DNA of 49,022 nt from Alphaproteobacteria bacterium (GTDB taxonomy: Bacteria; Pseudomonadota; Alphaproteobacteria; Sphingomonadales; Kordiimonadaceae): the NCBI GenBank assembly GCA_013372975.1, contig JABXIS010000031.1:1-49022 (forward strand). The letters run 5' to 3'. This document shows, piece after piece, positions 39,300-48,175 of this stretch (positions within the stretch are counted from its first letter, which is position 1; the number at the start of each line of letters is the position of its first letter). A program made the translations under genes and the position numbers. Under the pieces are notes generated by a model. The model had not been told where the DNA came from. It made no database searches and worked only from the letters and a program-made list of their open reading frames with translations.

Positions 39300-40757
39300 T
39301 TAGCGGAACCATTGGCCTTCAGGCATTTCCGGTTCGATCTGTTCAGGCATCGGGTCATGGCTTGCGTCGATCAGTGCTTCCAGCTTGGCTACGATGTCGG
39401 GGAACTCAGAAGCCACATCTGTCGTTTCCCATGGGTCGGTCGCCAGATTGAACAGTTCCCACTTTTCCGTCTGGCCATGGCGCAGCATTTTCCAGTCCCC
39501 CTGCCGGATTGCCTGATGCAGACCATCCTCGCGGTAAATATTCTTAGACCAGTCATAGTCAGGGACTTCCCAATAGAGAAAATCGTGTTTTGGCTGGTTG
39601 GCGTCCCCAACAAGGGTGGGGACAAAGGAAATCCCGTCTATACCTTCGGGCACATGCTCCTGTGCTGAAGCAAGGTCGGCAAATGTGGGCATCAGATCAG
39701 GGAAATAGACCTGCAAGTCACTGACCGAACCGGGATCAACACGGCCAGGCCATTTCACAATCAGGGGAACCCGTATACCGCCTTCATAAAAGCTCCGTTT
39801 ATTGCCCCGATACGAACCATTTGTGTCGAAATAGGGTTCGAAGGTTGTGCCTGGGCCATTGTCAGACGCAAAAACCACCACGGTGTTATCGCCAATCTCC
39901 AAATCTTCCAGAAGGTTGACAATTTCACCGATATCACTGTCAAGCCGGGTATTCATGGCAGCAAATCTGCGAGCATCTTCGGGCAAATCAACCGCCGCAT
40001 AGGCCAGAAGCGCAGGATCCGCCTCCGGTATGACCGGCTCATCATCGTCATTCGTATGCGGCAAGGTCCAGGATCCAAAAACCACAAATGGCCGGTCCTT
40101 ATTGTCACGAATGAAATCCTTCATCGCTGCCAACGTCACATCAGGCGCATATTGTTTATTGGCTGCCTGATCGAGCGCAATCCTGCGACCGGTATCAATC
40201 AAATAGTCCGGATAGAAAAAATGGGCGTGAATCTGATGGTAATAACCAAAGAAGCGATCAAATCCCTGTCTTTCGGGTACCCCTTCAGTACCAAGGTCTC
40301 CCACACCCCATTTACCGAAACCTGCAATGGTGTACCCCCTGGCCTTCAAAACCTCCGCGAAGGTTATGTCCGCGTCTTTAAGCGCGATACCTCCGGTATT
40401 GCCGCGCACGGATGTATGTCCGGAATGCAGCCCAGTAAGCAACGAAGCTCTTGCTGGCGCACACAGGGACGACGATGAATAGGCTTGGGTAAAGCGCATA
40501 CCGTCTTTGGCCAGGCGGTCGATGTTTGGTGTTTCAATCACCTTGCCGCCATAAATGCCAGGCGTGTTGATGCCCATATCATCGGCAAGAATGAAAACGA
40601 TGTTTGGGGGAGTTGCTGATGACGCCTCCTCCCCGCTCTGCGCAGGCAGGCTCGCACCCACAAGAAACATGCCTATGCCGAAGATCGAGCTGCGGCTCAC
40701 CCCTGCAAACAAACGTGTACCAAACCGATCAAACAGTGCTGTGTAAGTTCCAAACAT
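39300..40757 (-). CDS. Type I (formylglycine) sulfatase, exported
   Basis: 485 aa. The sulfatase signature SSSSLCAPARASLLTGLHSGH contains CxPxR with the modifiable Cys99, and metal ligands are seen in FILADDMG and FASDNGPG. GYTIAGFGKWGVGDLG and GGIRVPLIVKWPG are also typical. The N-terminus has a hydrophobic stretch (IFGIGMFLVGASLPAQSG), so the enzyme is probably exported. Closest family pattern is arylsulfatase A/N-acetylgalactosamine-6-sulfatase; the true substrate could be a sulfated glycan. It is first in a unit with the RTX protease. Conversion of Cys99 needs a maturase; the SUMF1 protein at 2841 lacks the expected cysteines, so that factor must lie elsewhere. Confidence 0.9.
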   Translation of the reverse strand: MFGTYTALFDRFGTRLFAGVSRSSIFGIGMFLVGASLPAQSGEEASSATPPNIVFILADDMGINTPGIYGGKVIETPNIDRLAKDGMRFTQAYSSSSLCAPARASLLTGLHSGHTSVRGNTGGIALKDADITFAEVLKARGYTIAGFGKWGVGDLGTEGVPERQGFDRFFGYYHQIHAHFFYPDYLIDTGRRIALDQAANKQYAPDVTLAAMKDFIRDNKDRPFVVFGSWTLPHTNDDDEPVIPEADPALLAYAAVDLPEDARRFAAMNTRLDSDIGEIVNLLEDLEIGDNTVVVFASDNGPGTTFEPYFDTNGSYRGNKRSFYEGGIRVPLIVKWPGRVDPGSVSDLQVYFPDLMPTFADLASAQEHVPEGIDGISFVPTLVGDANQPKHDFLYWEVPDYDWSKNIYREDGLHQAIRQGDWKMLRHGQTEKWELFNLATDPWETTDVASEFPDIVAKLEALIDASHDPMPEQIEPEMPEGQWFR

Positions 40758-40785
40758 AATCCACCTCTCAGATGTCCCCGAGAGG

Positions 40786-40804
40786 TTTGTAATATATTAA
40801 TTAA
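40786..40804. promoter_or_regulatory. Possible operator-like AT-rich site upstream of sulfatase
   Basis: TTTGTAATATATTAATTAA. Its reverse complement shares TATATTACAAA with the site before the beta-galactosidase (29841). The match is short and the region is generally AT-rich, so this is tentative. Confidence 0.25.
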
Positions 40805-40884
40805 ATATGATCAATATGCTAATTATACGGTAAAGGAGCCAAGGCCTCCCCTTTGGAGAAAGCCTTGAACTGGCGCCCGCGACC

Positions 40885-41136
40885 TCAACGCCGCATCAGG
40901 TCAGCGACGCTGTCCGCGACATTTGATACCGCGAGAAGCGTAGCGAGCATGCAACCACAGGCCACGATCAGAAGAGTGGAAAACAAGGCTTCGTCTGCCC
41001 AACATTGACGCACACGATTTAGAAACCGCCAGTTCGCCAACCGGCTTTCCGAGCGACCAGCGGCAAGGATGTCATTCTCCTCATGACCGTCGATCAACAT
41101 GTCGTTTGCGTCTTGAGCCTTCAACTGAAGCTCCAT
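40885..41136 (-). CDS. Small single-pass membrane protein of unknown function downstream of proB
   Basis: 83 aa. ATG 41136 has a good ribosome site (AGGAG, 8 nt). The N-terminal ~45 residues are charged (DANDMLIDGHEENDILA). One membrane segment follows (ALFSTLLIVACGCMLATLLAV, about 50-70) and a short basic tail ends in RR. No family recognised. It follows proB by 48 nt on the same strand, so cotranscription is likely; a link to proline metabolism is only positional. Confidence 0.65.
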   Translation of the reverse strand: MELQLKAQDANDMLIDGHEENDILAAGRSESRLANWRFLNRVRQCWADEALFSTLLIVACGCMLATLLAVSNVADSVADLMRR

Positions 41137-41184
41137 TTAAAAGTCTCCTATCTTCTGTTTTCAGGATTGGGGTTGTTAGTCGTT

Positions 41185-42342
41185 TCAGGATGCAAGCCGG
41201 GTGATATCACCCTCGGGCGCATCCCACGAAAGATGGCTTTCCTCGAGGACAACCATGTTCTTCGCGCTGATCACGTCCGGGATTGCGCTGTAGCCCAATA
41301 GCTCAGCAGTCGTTTCCTCGGGGTGACGAGCGAACAAAAGCACCTCGTCAGATGAGTAGTTCGATAAGCCGCGCGCGATTTCGTCACCCTTTTCATCATA
41401 GAGGTGAAGGATATCGCCCTTCTGAAAATCGCCTTGAATTGATACTACGTCCGCGTGGCTGACGGCGCCCTCCATCACAGCGAGGCGTTCTGCCGCGGCA
41501 CGGTTCAAAATCAGGCTACCAGCTACCTGCAGGCGATTGGTCAACCAGAGTTTCCAGGCCGAGGCCGGCGTACCGTGGGCAACACACAGGGTGTGCCTCC
41601 GCTCACCGGACAACAGTGAAAGGATCGGTCTGTCGATCACGCCTTCACCGATCAATGTATTACAGCCGGCGTGCTGCGCCATATTGGCAGCCTGCAGTTT
41701 CGTCAACATACCGCCGCTTCCAAGCGCGCTCGTGCCAGCAGCAGCACTCAAGTAATCGCTTACGTCATGAAGCGTTTCGATAAACCGGGCACCTTCTTCC
41801 CCGGGTGGGCGGTCATACAAGCCATCGATACTTGTCAAAAGCACCAGATGTTCAGCCTGGATCATTTGCGCAACTTTGGCCGCCAAACGGTCATTGTCAC
41901 CCACACGAAGCTCTTCAGTCGTAACCGTATCATTCTCGTTCACGATGGGCATCACACCCTGTTCAAACAAACGCTCGATCGTATTTTTGGTATTGATGAA
42001 ACGGCGGCGTTCTTCCATGTCGCCGATCGTTACAAGCACTTGGGCGATGTCAAAACCAAACTCCTGGGCAACCTGCCTGTATGCATGAAGAAGGAGCGGC
42101 TGGCCGCAAGCGGCAGCTGCTTGCTTGTCCAACAGACTAGCCTCGCCCGGCGCCTTCCCGATGGCATTCAGCCCAAGCGCAACAGCACCTGAAGACATGA
42201 GAACCACATCATACCCATCTTGCTTAAGCCTTGCGATGTCGCTCAACAGCCCATGCATAAAGGCATAGCGAAGCGTCAGCTCGCTACTGTGCGCCAGCAG
42301 ACTGGAACCAATTTTGACAACAATGCGTTTACGGCTACTCAA
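41185..42342 (-). CDS. proB: Glutamate 5-kinase
   Basis: 385 aa. The amino-acid kinase domain (RIVVKIGSSLLA, LMSSGAVALG, NENDTVTTEELRVGDNDRLAAKVA, GSGGMLTKLQAA) is followed by a C-terminal PUA domain (about 280-370, with SLILNRAAAERL). It phosphorylates glutamate at the gamma carboxyl, the first and normally feedback-inhibited step of proline synthesis. The start is assigned to TTG 42342, because AGGAG lies 7 nt before it and the next residues SSRKRIVVKIG match the family N-terminus; the frame extends 8 codons further to another TTG with no ribosome site. Divergent from proC-proA-putP. Confidence 0.93.
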   Translation of the reverse strand: MSSRKRIVVKIGSSLLAHSSELTLRYAFMHGLLSDIARLKQDGYDVVLMSSGAVALGLNAIGKAPGEASLLDKQAAAACGQPLLLHAYRQVAQEFGFDIAQVLVTIGDMEERRRFINTKNTIERLFEQGVMPIVNENDTVTTEELRVGDNDRLAAKVAQMIQAEHLVLLTSIDGLYDRPPGEEGARFIETLHDVSDYLSAAAGTSALGSGGMLTKLQAANMAQHAGCNTLIGEGVIDRPILSLLSGERRHTLCVAHGTPASAWKLWLTNRLQVAGSLILNRAAAERLAVMEGAVSHADVVSIQGDFQKGDILHLYDEKGDEIARGLSNYSSDEVLLFARHPEETTAELLGYSAIPDVISAKNMVVLEESHLSWDAPEGDITRLAS

Positions 42343-42641
42343 GAATCTTCTCCTGTCTCTTGCCAAAGCTGGCGCCCTTCTATCGCGCTCAAATTACTTT
42401 GGCCACAAATTATTTTAATTCAAAATTATTATTGGCAGCGTTTATGACCTAAATGTGACAATAATACATCAATAATATCAGCATATAGGCCATTATCTAA
42501 GAGCATCTCTCTCAACATCAACCTTTAGCCTTCAAAATATTTTTATTTGAATTCGAAGAGAAGAGCCCCTACATACAGGCCCGACGCCGGGGCTGAGTTG
42601 CCTTTCGGCTGCAGATTGAAAGAACAGACCTGGAGAGACAG
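42343..42641. promoter_or_regulatory. 299-bp divergent promoter region between proB and proC
   Basis: No gene. The centre is strongly AT-rich (TTATTTTAATTC, AAATATTTTTATTTG) as expected for two divergent promoters. Nearer proC there is a GC-rich leader with GCCCC...GGGGC and CTTTC...GAAAG complementary segments that might fold in the mRNA, then GGAGAGAC as the proC ribosome site. No named regulatory motif recognised. Confidence 0.5.
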
Positions 42642-43421
42642 ATGAACATTCTCATGATCGGATGCGGGAAAATGGGCGGTGCCATGCTACGGTGCTGGCA
42701 GGAGATTGATCACCTGTCCTTCACTGTTGCCGATCCCGCAGACCAGGATCTTCCGGCGGCTGTTACCCATGTGCGCTCTGACAAGGAAATAGATAACAAG
42801 GCTTTTGACCTTGTTGTCATTGCCCTCAAGCCACAGATCGTCCCAGAGGCCATGCCGGCATATAGCCGCTTCCTGAAAGAAGAAACCTGTGTGATCTCGA
42901 TCGCTGCAGGCCTTAGCTTGCAAAAGCTTACCGGGATACTGGGCAACCGCCCCCTTGTCCGGGTAATGCCCAACCTTCCAGCTTTGATCGGTGAAGGTGT
43001 AACCGGCCTGTATGCCAACAAGCAGTGCGAAGCAGGCCACAAACATGTAGCGACAAACCTTATGGAAGCCGTCGGCATGGCGCTTTGGGTCGATTCCGAA
43101 GACGAACTGGATCGTTTGACTGCTGTATCTGGCAGCGGCCCTGGCTATATCTTCCAGGTAATGGAGAGCTTCGTAGCTGCTGCAGAAGAACTTGGCTTTC
43201 CCAGCAACGTCGCTCGGGACCTTGTGATCCGCACGCTATCAGGCGCTGCGAATATGGCGGCTGCGACAGACGAAAGTCTTTCGACGCTTCGTCAATCCGT
43301 AACAAGCAAGAAGGGCACAACAGAGGCCGGCCTGAATGTTTTGCGACAGGACGGGATGCTGGACAACCTGTTTGGCGCCACAACATTCGCTGCCTACAAG
43401 CGCGCTGTAGAGCTGCGCTAG
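42642..43421 (+). CDS. proC: Pyrroline-5-carboxylate reductase
   Basis: 259 aa. Rossmann motif GCGKMGGAM (7-15), [26 protein letters not shown], and the C-terminal signature [17 protein letters not shown] with [20 protein letters not shown]. It makes proline from pyrroline-5-carboxylate with NAD(P)H. Ribosome site GGAGAG precedes the ATG. First gene of proC-proA, with proA starting 35 nt later. Confidence 0.94.
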   Translation: MNILMIGCGKMGGAMLRCWQEIDHLSFTVADPADQDLPAAVTHVRSDKEIDNKAFDLVVIALKPQIVPEAMPAYSRFLKEETCVISIAAGLSLQKLTGILGNRPLVRVMPNLPALIGEGVTGLYANKQCEAGHKHVATNLMEAVGMALWVDSEDELDRLTAVSGSGPGYIFQVMESFVAAAEELGFPSNVARDLVIRTLSGAANMAAATDESLSTLRQSVTSKKGTTEAGLNVLRQDGMLDNLFGATTFAAYKRAVELR

Positions 43422-43456
43422 AAGCCCACGACCAACCACCACTAAAGGAGTTCCTC

Positions 43457-44722
43457 GTGACAATCTTGTCTGACGAATTGAAAAACTATGTACATGACAT
43501 GGGTCGAAAAGCGAGTGAAGCGTCAAAGGCGCTCGCGCTAACCCTGACAGCATCCAAAAACGATGCTCTCCGAGCCGCCGCGGCGATGCTTCGAACTGAA
43601 AAGAACAAGATTTTGGCCGCCAATGAACTGGATATCTCGCTCGCCGAAGAAAAAGGCCGAAACGCAGCCTTCATTGACAGACTAAAGCTAACGGACGAGC
43701 GCATCGAAGGCATTGCCGACGCAGTAGAGCAGGTTGCGGACCTGCCAGACCCTGTAGGCCGCAAGCTGGCAACATTCGAACGCCCCAATGGCTTGCGGAT
43801 CGAACGTGTAGCGGTTCCAATCGGTGTGATTGGCATGATCTTCGAATCCCGCCCCAATGTGGCGGCAGACGCAGCAGCCTTGTGCCTCAAATCCGGCAAC
43901 GCCGTCGTTCTGAGAAGTGGGTCTGAGGGGTTTCATTCTGCAGGCGCGATCGTATCCTGCATGAAACGCGGCATTGCTTCTCATGGCCTTCCGGCTGACG
44001 CCATTCAGATCATCGATACTCAGGACCGGGTAGCGGTCAAACACATGCTTAAATGCCAGGAATATATCGACCTGATTATCCCGCGCGGCGGCAAAGGCCT
44101 TGTGAAGTTGGTGACAGAAGAAGCGTCCGTGCCTACGCTGCAGCATCTGGACGGCATTTGTCATACCTATATCCATAAGGAAGCGGACATGGACAAGGCC
44201 GTGGTCGTTGCAAAAAACGCAAAAATGCGCCGCACGGGCATTTGCGGAGCCACAGAAAGCCTGGTGATTGACGAAGCCATTGCGCCCACGATCCTGCCGC
44301 GCCTTCTAGACGCCATGCCGGACTGTGAATTTCGCGGTGATATCCAATCACAAAAAATCGATAGCCGGGTGCTGCCCGCCACAGACGAAGATTGGGGCAC
44401 GGAATATCTGGATGCCATACTTTCAGTGAAGCTGGTGCCGACAATTGCCGATGCCATCACCTATGTGGACAGATATTCATCCAAACATACTGACGCGATT
44501 ATTACAGAAAACCCAACAGCGGCAGATGCCTTCATGACTGCCGTGGATAGCGCGGTGGTGATGCACAATACGTCCACCCAATTTTCCGATGGTGGCGAAT
44601 TCGGCATGGGGGCTGAAATCGGTATCGCCACAGGCAAAATGCACGCCCGTGGTCCTGTCGGGCTGGAGCAGCTCACCACCTTCAAATACAAGGTGCACGG
44701 CAGCGGCCAAATTCGCTCATAA
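43457..44722 (+). CDS. proA: Glutamate-5-semialdehyde dehydrogenase (gamma-glutamyl phosphate reductase)
   Basis: 421 aa. Aldehyde-dehydrogenase-like fold with [39 protein letters not shown], the active-site cysteine in [14 protein letters not shown], and the C-terminal [25 protein letters not shown]. It reduces glutamyl phosphate, the ProB product, to the semialdehyde that cyclises for ProC. GTG 43457 is the start: AAGGAG lies 6 nt before it and the encoded N-terminus matches the family; the longer frame overlaps proC out of phase. Confidence 0.94.
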   Translation: MTILSDELKNYVHDMGRKASEASKALALTLTASKNDALRAAAAMLRTEKNKILAANELDISLAEEKGRNAAFIDRLKLTDERIEGIADAVEQVADLPDPVGRKLATFERPNGLRIERVAVPIGVIGMIFESRPNVAADAAALCLKSGNAVVLRSGSEGFHSAGAIVSCMKRGIASHGLPADAIQIIDTQDRVAVKHMLKCQEYIDLIIPRGGKGLVKLVTEEASVPTLQHLDGICHTYIHKEADMDKAVVVAKNAKMRRTGICGATESLVIDEAIAPTILPRLLDAMPDCEFRGDIQSQKIDSRVLPATDEDWGTEYLDAILSVKLVPTIADAITYVDRYSSKHTDAIITENPTAADAFMTAVDSAVVMHNTSTQFSDGGEFGMGAEIGIATGKMHARGPVGLEQLTTFKYKVHGSGQIRS

Positions 44723-44752
44723 AACCGAAAGCATGTTAACCTGAAATAATAG

Positions 44753-44776
44753 ACGGGTGCCTCTGGCGCCCGTTTC
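44753..44776 (+). terminator. Terminator-like hairpin between proA and putP
   Basis: A 9-bp stem ACGGGTGCC / GGCGCCCGT (one T-G pair), loop TCT, followed by only TTCC. The weak T-run suggests partial termination, which could lower putP relative to proA. Confidence 0.4.
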
Positions 44777-44800
44777 CGCATGACCACGCGAGGCCAAAGA

Positions 44801-46291
44801 ATGCAGATTGAAACAATGATATCCCTCGGGCTCTATTTCGTCCTGATGATGGCGATCGGCCTGTATGCCTATAAAAAATCAACCGATGATGTATCGGGCT
44901 ATATGCTAGGCGGCCGGCAGCTCAACCCTGCCGTTGCTTCGCTTTCCGCTGGCGCCTCAGACATGAGCGGTTGGATGCTAATGGGGCTACCTGGCGCGGT
45001 GTTCATTGCGGGCATTTCCAGTGTCTGGATCGCTGTGGGGCTGATGATTGGTGCCTATCTCAACTATCTGTTCGTTGCCCCAAGGTTGCGGGTTTATACA
45101 GAAGTAGCCGATGACGCCATCACCATCCCGGACTATTTCGAGAAGCGCTTCATGGATGGTTCACACATGCTCCGTGTTTTGTCATCCGTTGTGATCATCA
45201 TCTTCTTCACGCTTTATACATCGGCCGGCGTGGTCGCCGGCGGCAAGTTGTTTGAGGCTTCCTTCAACATGTCATATGAAACAGGGCTTTTTGTGACGGC
45301 GGGCGTGGTCGTGGCCTACACCCTGTTTGGCGGTTTTCTAGCCGTCAGCCTTACCGATTTTGTGCAGGGTTGCATCATGTTCATTGCCCTTGTTCTGGTG
45401 CCCGTTGTCACGCTGACGGACCTTGGCGGCACTGGCGCCATGGCCAATGAGCTGCGGAACATTGACCCTACCCTCCTCAATCTGTTTAGCGGGCTGACTG
45501 TTGCCGGTGTGATATCAAGCCTGGCCTGGGGGCTTGGCTATTTTGGCCAGCCACACATCATCGTGCGTTTCATGGCTATCCGTTCGCTGAAGGACGTGAA
45601 GGTTGCGCGCCATATCGGCATGAGCTGGATGCTGGTGACAGTGATTGGTGCGGTCGGCACCGGGCTTGTTGGACTTGCCTATGTCTCCCGTGAGGGCCTG
45701 TCGCTTGACGACCCGGAAACCATCTTTATCTTTCTGTCCGAAGTGTTGTTCCACCCAGCCATTTCCGGCTTCCTGCTGGCGGCAATCTTGGCAGCAATCA
45801 TGAGCACCATTTCATCCCAGCTTCTGGTGACTTCCAGTTCACTGACCGAGGATTTCTACAAGATTTTCCTGCGCAAGGGTGCCAGCCAGAAAGAGCTGGT
45901 TCTTGTTGGGCGCATCTCGGTATTCGTTGTGTCACTGGTTGCCATCGGGCTGGCCTTTGACAGGTCCAGCACCATTCTTTCGCTGGTAAGCAACGCCTGG
46001 GCAGGCTTTGGTGCGGCCTTCGGGCCGATCATCCTTCTGAGCCTGCACTGGAAACGTATGACACGCGCCGGTGCCATCGCAGGCATGGTTGCGGGTGCTG
46101 TGACCGTCCTTGTCTGGATCTATGCGCCGATCACCGTGAGCGGCATCACCTTACCGGAATTGATGTATGAAATACTGCCTGGTTTCATTGTGGCCACACT
46201 GGCTGCCGTGATCACCAGCCTGCGCACCAATGTGCATAATCATGGCATTACCACCAACTTCCGTGAAATGCGGGTAGGCATGGGGCGCTAG
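44801..46291 (+). CDS. putP: Sodium/proline symporter
   Basis: 496 aa, about 13 membrane helices of the SSS family. PutP-type motifs: YKKSTDDVSGYMLGGRQLNPAVASLSAGASDMSGWMLMGLPGA near helix 2, YTLFGGFLAVSLTDFVQG, WGLGYFGQPHIIVRFMAIRS, and AIMSTISSQLLVTSSSLTEDFY. It imports proline with sodium across the inner membrane. ATG 44801 is favoured (GAGG 7 nt upstream) over an ATG at 44780 without a ribosome site. It lies 78 nt after proA, separated by a weak hairpin, so the unit combines proline synthesis and uptake. That is typical of osmoprotection rather than proline breakdown, and no putA is present. Confidence 0.92.
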   Translation: MQIETMISLGLYFVLMMAIGLYAYKKSTDDVSGYMLGGRQLNPAVASLSAGASDMSGWMLMGLPGAVFIAGISSVWIAVGLMIGAYLNYLFVAPRLRVYTEVADDAITIPDYFEKRFMDGSHMLRVLSSVVIIIFFTLYTSAGVVAGGKLFEASFNMSYETGLFVTAGVVVAYTLFGGFLAVSLTDFVQGCIMFIALVLVPVVTLTDLGGTGAMANELRNIDPTLLNLFSGLTVAGVISSLAWGLGYFGQPHIIVRFMAIRSLKDVKVARHIGMSWMLVTVIGAVGTGLVGLAYVSREGLSLDDPETIFIFLSEVLFHPAISGFLLAAILAAIMSTISSQLLVTSSSLTEDFYKIFLRKGASQKELVLVGRISVFVVSLVAIGLAFDRSSTILSLVSNAWAGFGAAFGPIILLSLHWKRMTRAGAIAGMVAGAVTVLVWIYAPITVSGITLPELMYEILPGFIVATLAAVITSLRTNVHNHGITTNFREMRVGMGR

Positions 46292-46413
46292 CCACTGCCT
46301 GCGCGGCAACCAAATTCGTCGCCTGACCAGATAATCGCCTTCATCTTTCATCAAGACTTGCACCTTAGAATGATGGAAGCATTGAAGAATTTGGTCAGGC
46401 ATAGAAAAACGGC

Positions 46414-47202
46414 ATGTCACGAAGGCTAAGACAATTTGGTATCCTCGCAGCCCTGGCTGGCTGTGTATTGACGCCAGACGCCCTGGCCGAGCCCTCTGAA
46501 TTCCCCCCATCCAAAATGTACGCCACTGCATGGGGCCTGACCCTCGCAGGTGACGGCACAGGTTTCTATAATGATCTCGCCACATTCATCCTCGAAGGGT
46601 TGAGTATAGATTACGAGATCAGACCTTACCGCAGGGCCATGCGCCATTTTTTTGAGACTCAAGACAGCTGTCTTTATCCCAAAAGCGTCGCCAGCCTTTT
46701 GCGCACGAAAGAAGTACCAACAAACGCTGGCTTTATCGACAGTATCCCGATTCAGAAAACTTTTGTGGCGGTCTTTACCATGCCGGGCAGGCCTGTCATT
46801 GAAAATGCAACAGACCTAAAAGGCAAGCGTGTAGCCTATGCAATGGGGTCGAAAGTACCGGAGTATCTTGGACCTGATGGCGTATTTTTTATCGCTGTTG
46901 CAGATGAAGTAAACAAAGCCGAAATGCTGCTTTCGGGCCGCGTGGATGTGCTGGTTGCAAACTTGCCGGACGTAGGTATGGTTTACCAACATCTGAAAGC
47001 ACCAATGCCAAATTACGACCCGTCTTTTCAACCATTTGCAGCTGCACGTTCCAGATTCCTGTGTCACGATACACCGGGGAACCAGGCCTTTATGGATCAG
47101 CTTAACCACCGCATCAAAAGCCTTCGCATATCGGGCGCATTGGCAAATTTCTATCGAGGCAATGGCCTGGACCCGGACCTGTACTTGAAGCTCGAAGACT
47201 AG
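46414..47202 (+). CDS. Periplasmic solute-binding-protein-like, tandem paralog 1
   Basis: 262 aa. A signal peptide (cleaved near ALA, about residue 25) is followed by a family-3-like binding fold: YATAWGLTLAGDGTGFYNDL, YEIRPYRRAMRHF, SCLYPK, GKRVAYAMGSKVP, ADEVNKAEMLLSGRVDVLVANLPD and CHDTPGNQAF. It shares all these blocks with the next two genes. Two cysteines (SCLYP and CHDTPG) are conserved in all three copies and may form a disulfide. No permease, ATPase or sensor domain lies nearby in the window, so the role (transport, sensing or enzyme modulation) is open. No strong ribosome site is visible. Confidence 0.8.
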   Translation: MSRRLRQFGILAALAGCVLTPDALAEPSEFPPSKMYATAWGLTLAGDGTGFYNDLATFILEGLSIDYEIRPYRRAMRHFFETQDSCLYPKSVASLLRTKEVPTNAGFIDSIPIQKTFVAVFTMPGRPVIENATDLKGKRVAYAMGSKVPEYLGPDGVFFIAVADEVNKAEMLLSGRVDVLVANLPDVGMVYQHLKAPMPNYDPSFQPFAAARSRFLCHDTPGNQAFMDQLNHRIKSLRISGALANFYRGNGLDPDLYLKLED

Positions 47203-47266
47203 CCTCCTATAGGGCTGACATAGGCTCGACACGTGGTTATATTGACGACGGGTCGGAAAGAAAAAT

Positions 47267-48112
47267 ATGCGAAAGCACATAACAAAAAAACGATTTCTAC
47301 TGATTGGAACATTGCTTCTGGTAGCTACCATTTCGATTGGCAATCAGATGTTTCAGTCTGGCGAGACCGCGAAGCAGGTGACAGCTCCTACCGCCCCCAG
47401 CCCAGAACCAGTCGCGCTGAGCGGATTGCAAATCTATGGCACCAACTGGGGCGAAACGTTGGCGACCGATGGCACAGGATTCTATAATGATCTTGTAAAG
47501 CTGGCGCTGTCCGGGTTCGATGTTCGCTACGACATTCGCCCTTACAGACGCGCAAAGGCCCTGTTCCTACGCGGAGCAGCCAGTTGCCTATATCCCAGCA
47601 ATATTCAGCTATTGATTGACGGGCAGGAAATTGAAAGCCCGGACGGCTTTATCGATACAGATGGTTTTCTTGTGGTGAAAGTGTTTGTATTTTCGAAGCC
47701 GGGAACAAAGCCTCCATCTACTGTCGCTGAAATCAATCACAAATCCGTCGCCTATGCCATGGGGTCCCGGGTTCCTTTCTTCTTGCGGAACGCAAATGCT
47801 GACTTCATCGCTGTATCCGACGAGACTGACAAGGCCCAAATGCTGCTGTCTGGGCGGGTCGATCTGATGAGCGCTGCCATGCCAGACGCAAAATTCGTTT
47901 TCGATGGCCTGGGTACGCCGATGCCACCCTTCGATGCCAACTACCTTCTCAACGATACAGTCGTTCGCATCACCTGCCACGATACACCGGGAACCCGCGC
48001 TTTCGTGGCGGCGTTCAATGAACATCTTGCATCACTTGGCAATAGCGGAGCCCTCTCATCATTGATTTCATCTGCCGGGCTTGACGCGGATCTTTACCTG
48101 CCCAAGAAATAA
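47267..48112 (+). CDS. Periplasmic solute-binding-protein-like, tandem paralog 2
   Basis: 281 aa. The N-terminus is a membrane signal-anchor or signal peptide (KRFLLIGTLLLVATISIG), then a Pro/Ala/Thr-rich linker (about 37-49) not seen in the other copies, which suggests tethering to the inner membrane. The core repeats the family blocks: IYGTNWGETLATDGTGFYNDL, YDIRPYRRAKALF, SCLYPS, SVAYAMGSRVPFFL, SDETDKAQMLLSGRVDLMSAAMPDAKFVFD and CHDTPGTRAF. It starts 64 nt after paralog 1, with GGAAAG as ribosome site. Confidence 0.8.
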   Translation: MRKHITKKRFLLIGTLLLVATISIGNQMFQSGETAKQVTAPTAPSPEPVALSGLQIYGTNWGETLATDGTGFYNDLVKLALSGFDVRYDIRPYRRAKALFLRGAASCLYPSNIQLLIDGQEIESPDGFIDTDGFLVVKVFVFSKPGTKPPSTVAEINHKSVAYAMGSRVPFFLRNANADFIAVSDETDKAQMLLSGRVDLMSAAMPDAKFVFDGLGTPMPPFDANYLLNDTVVRITCHDTPGTRAFVAAFNEHLASLGNSGALSSLISSAGLDADLYLPKK

Positions 48113-48175
48113 ACCTCTCGCCAATACACTGAAGATCGCGCTACTCTCTTTATGTAAATGGCACCAGAGAGGCCC

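Noticed and set aside
44733-44800. putP start at 44780
   Set aside because: No ribosome site before it, whereas ATG 44801 has GAGG at proper spacing and matches the usual N-terminus.
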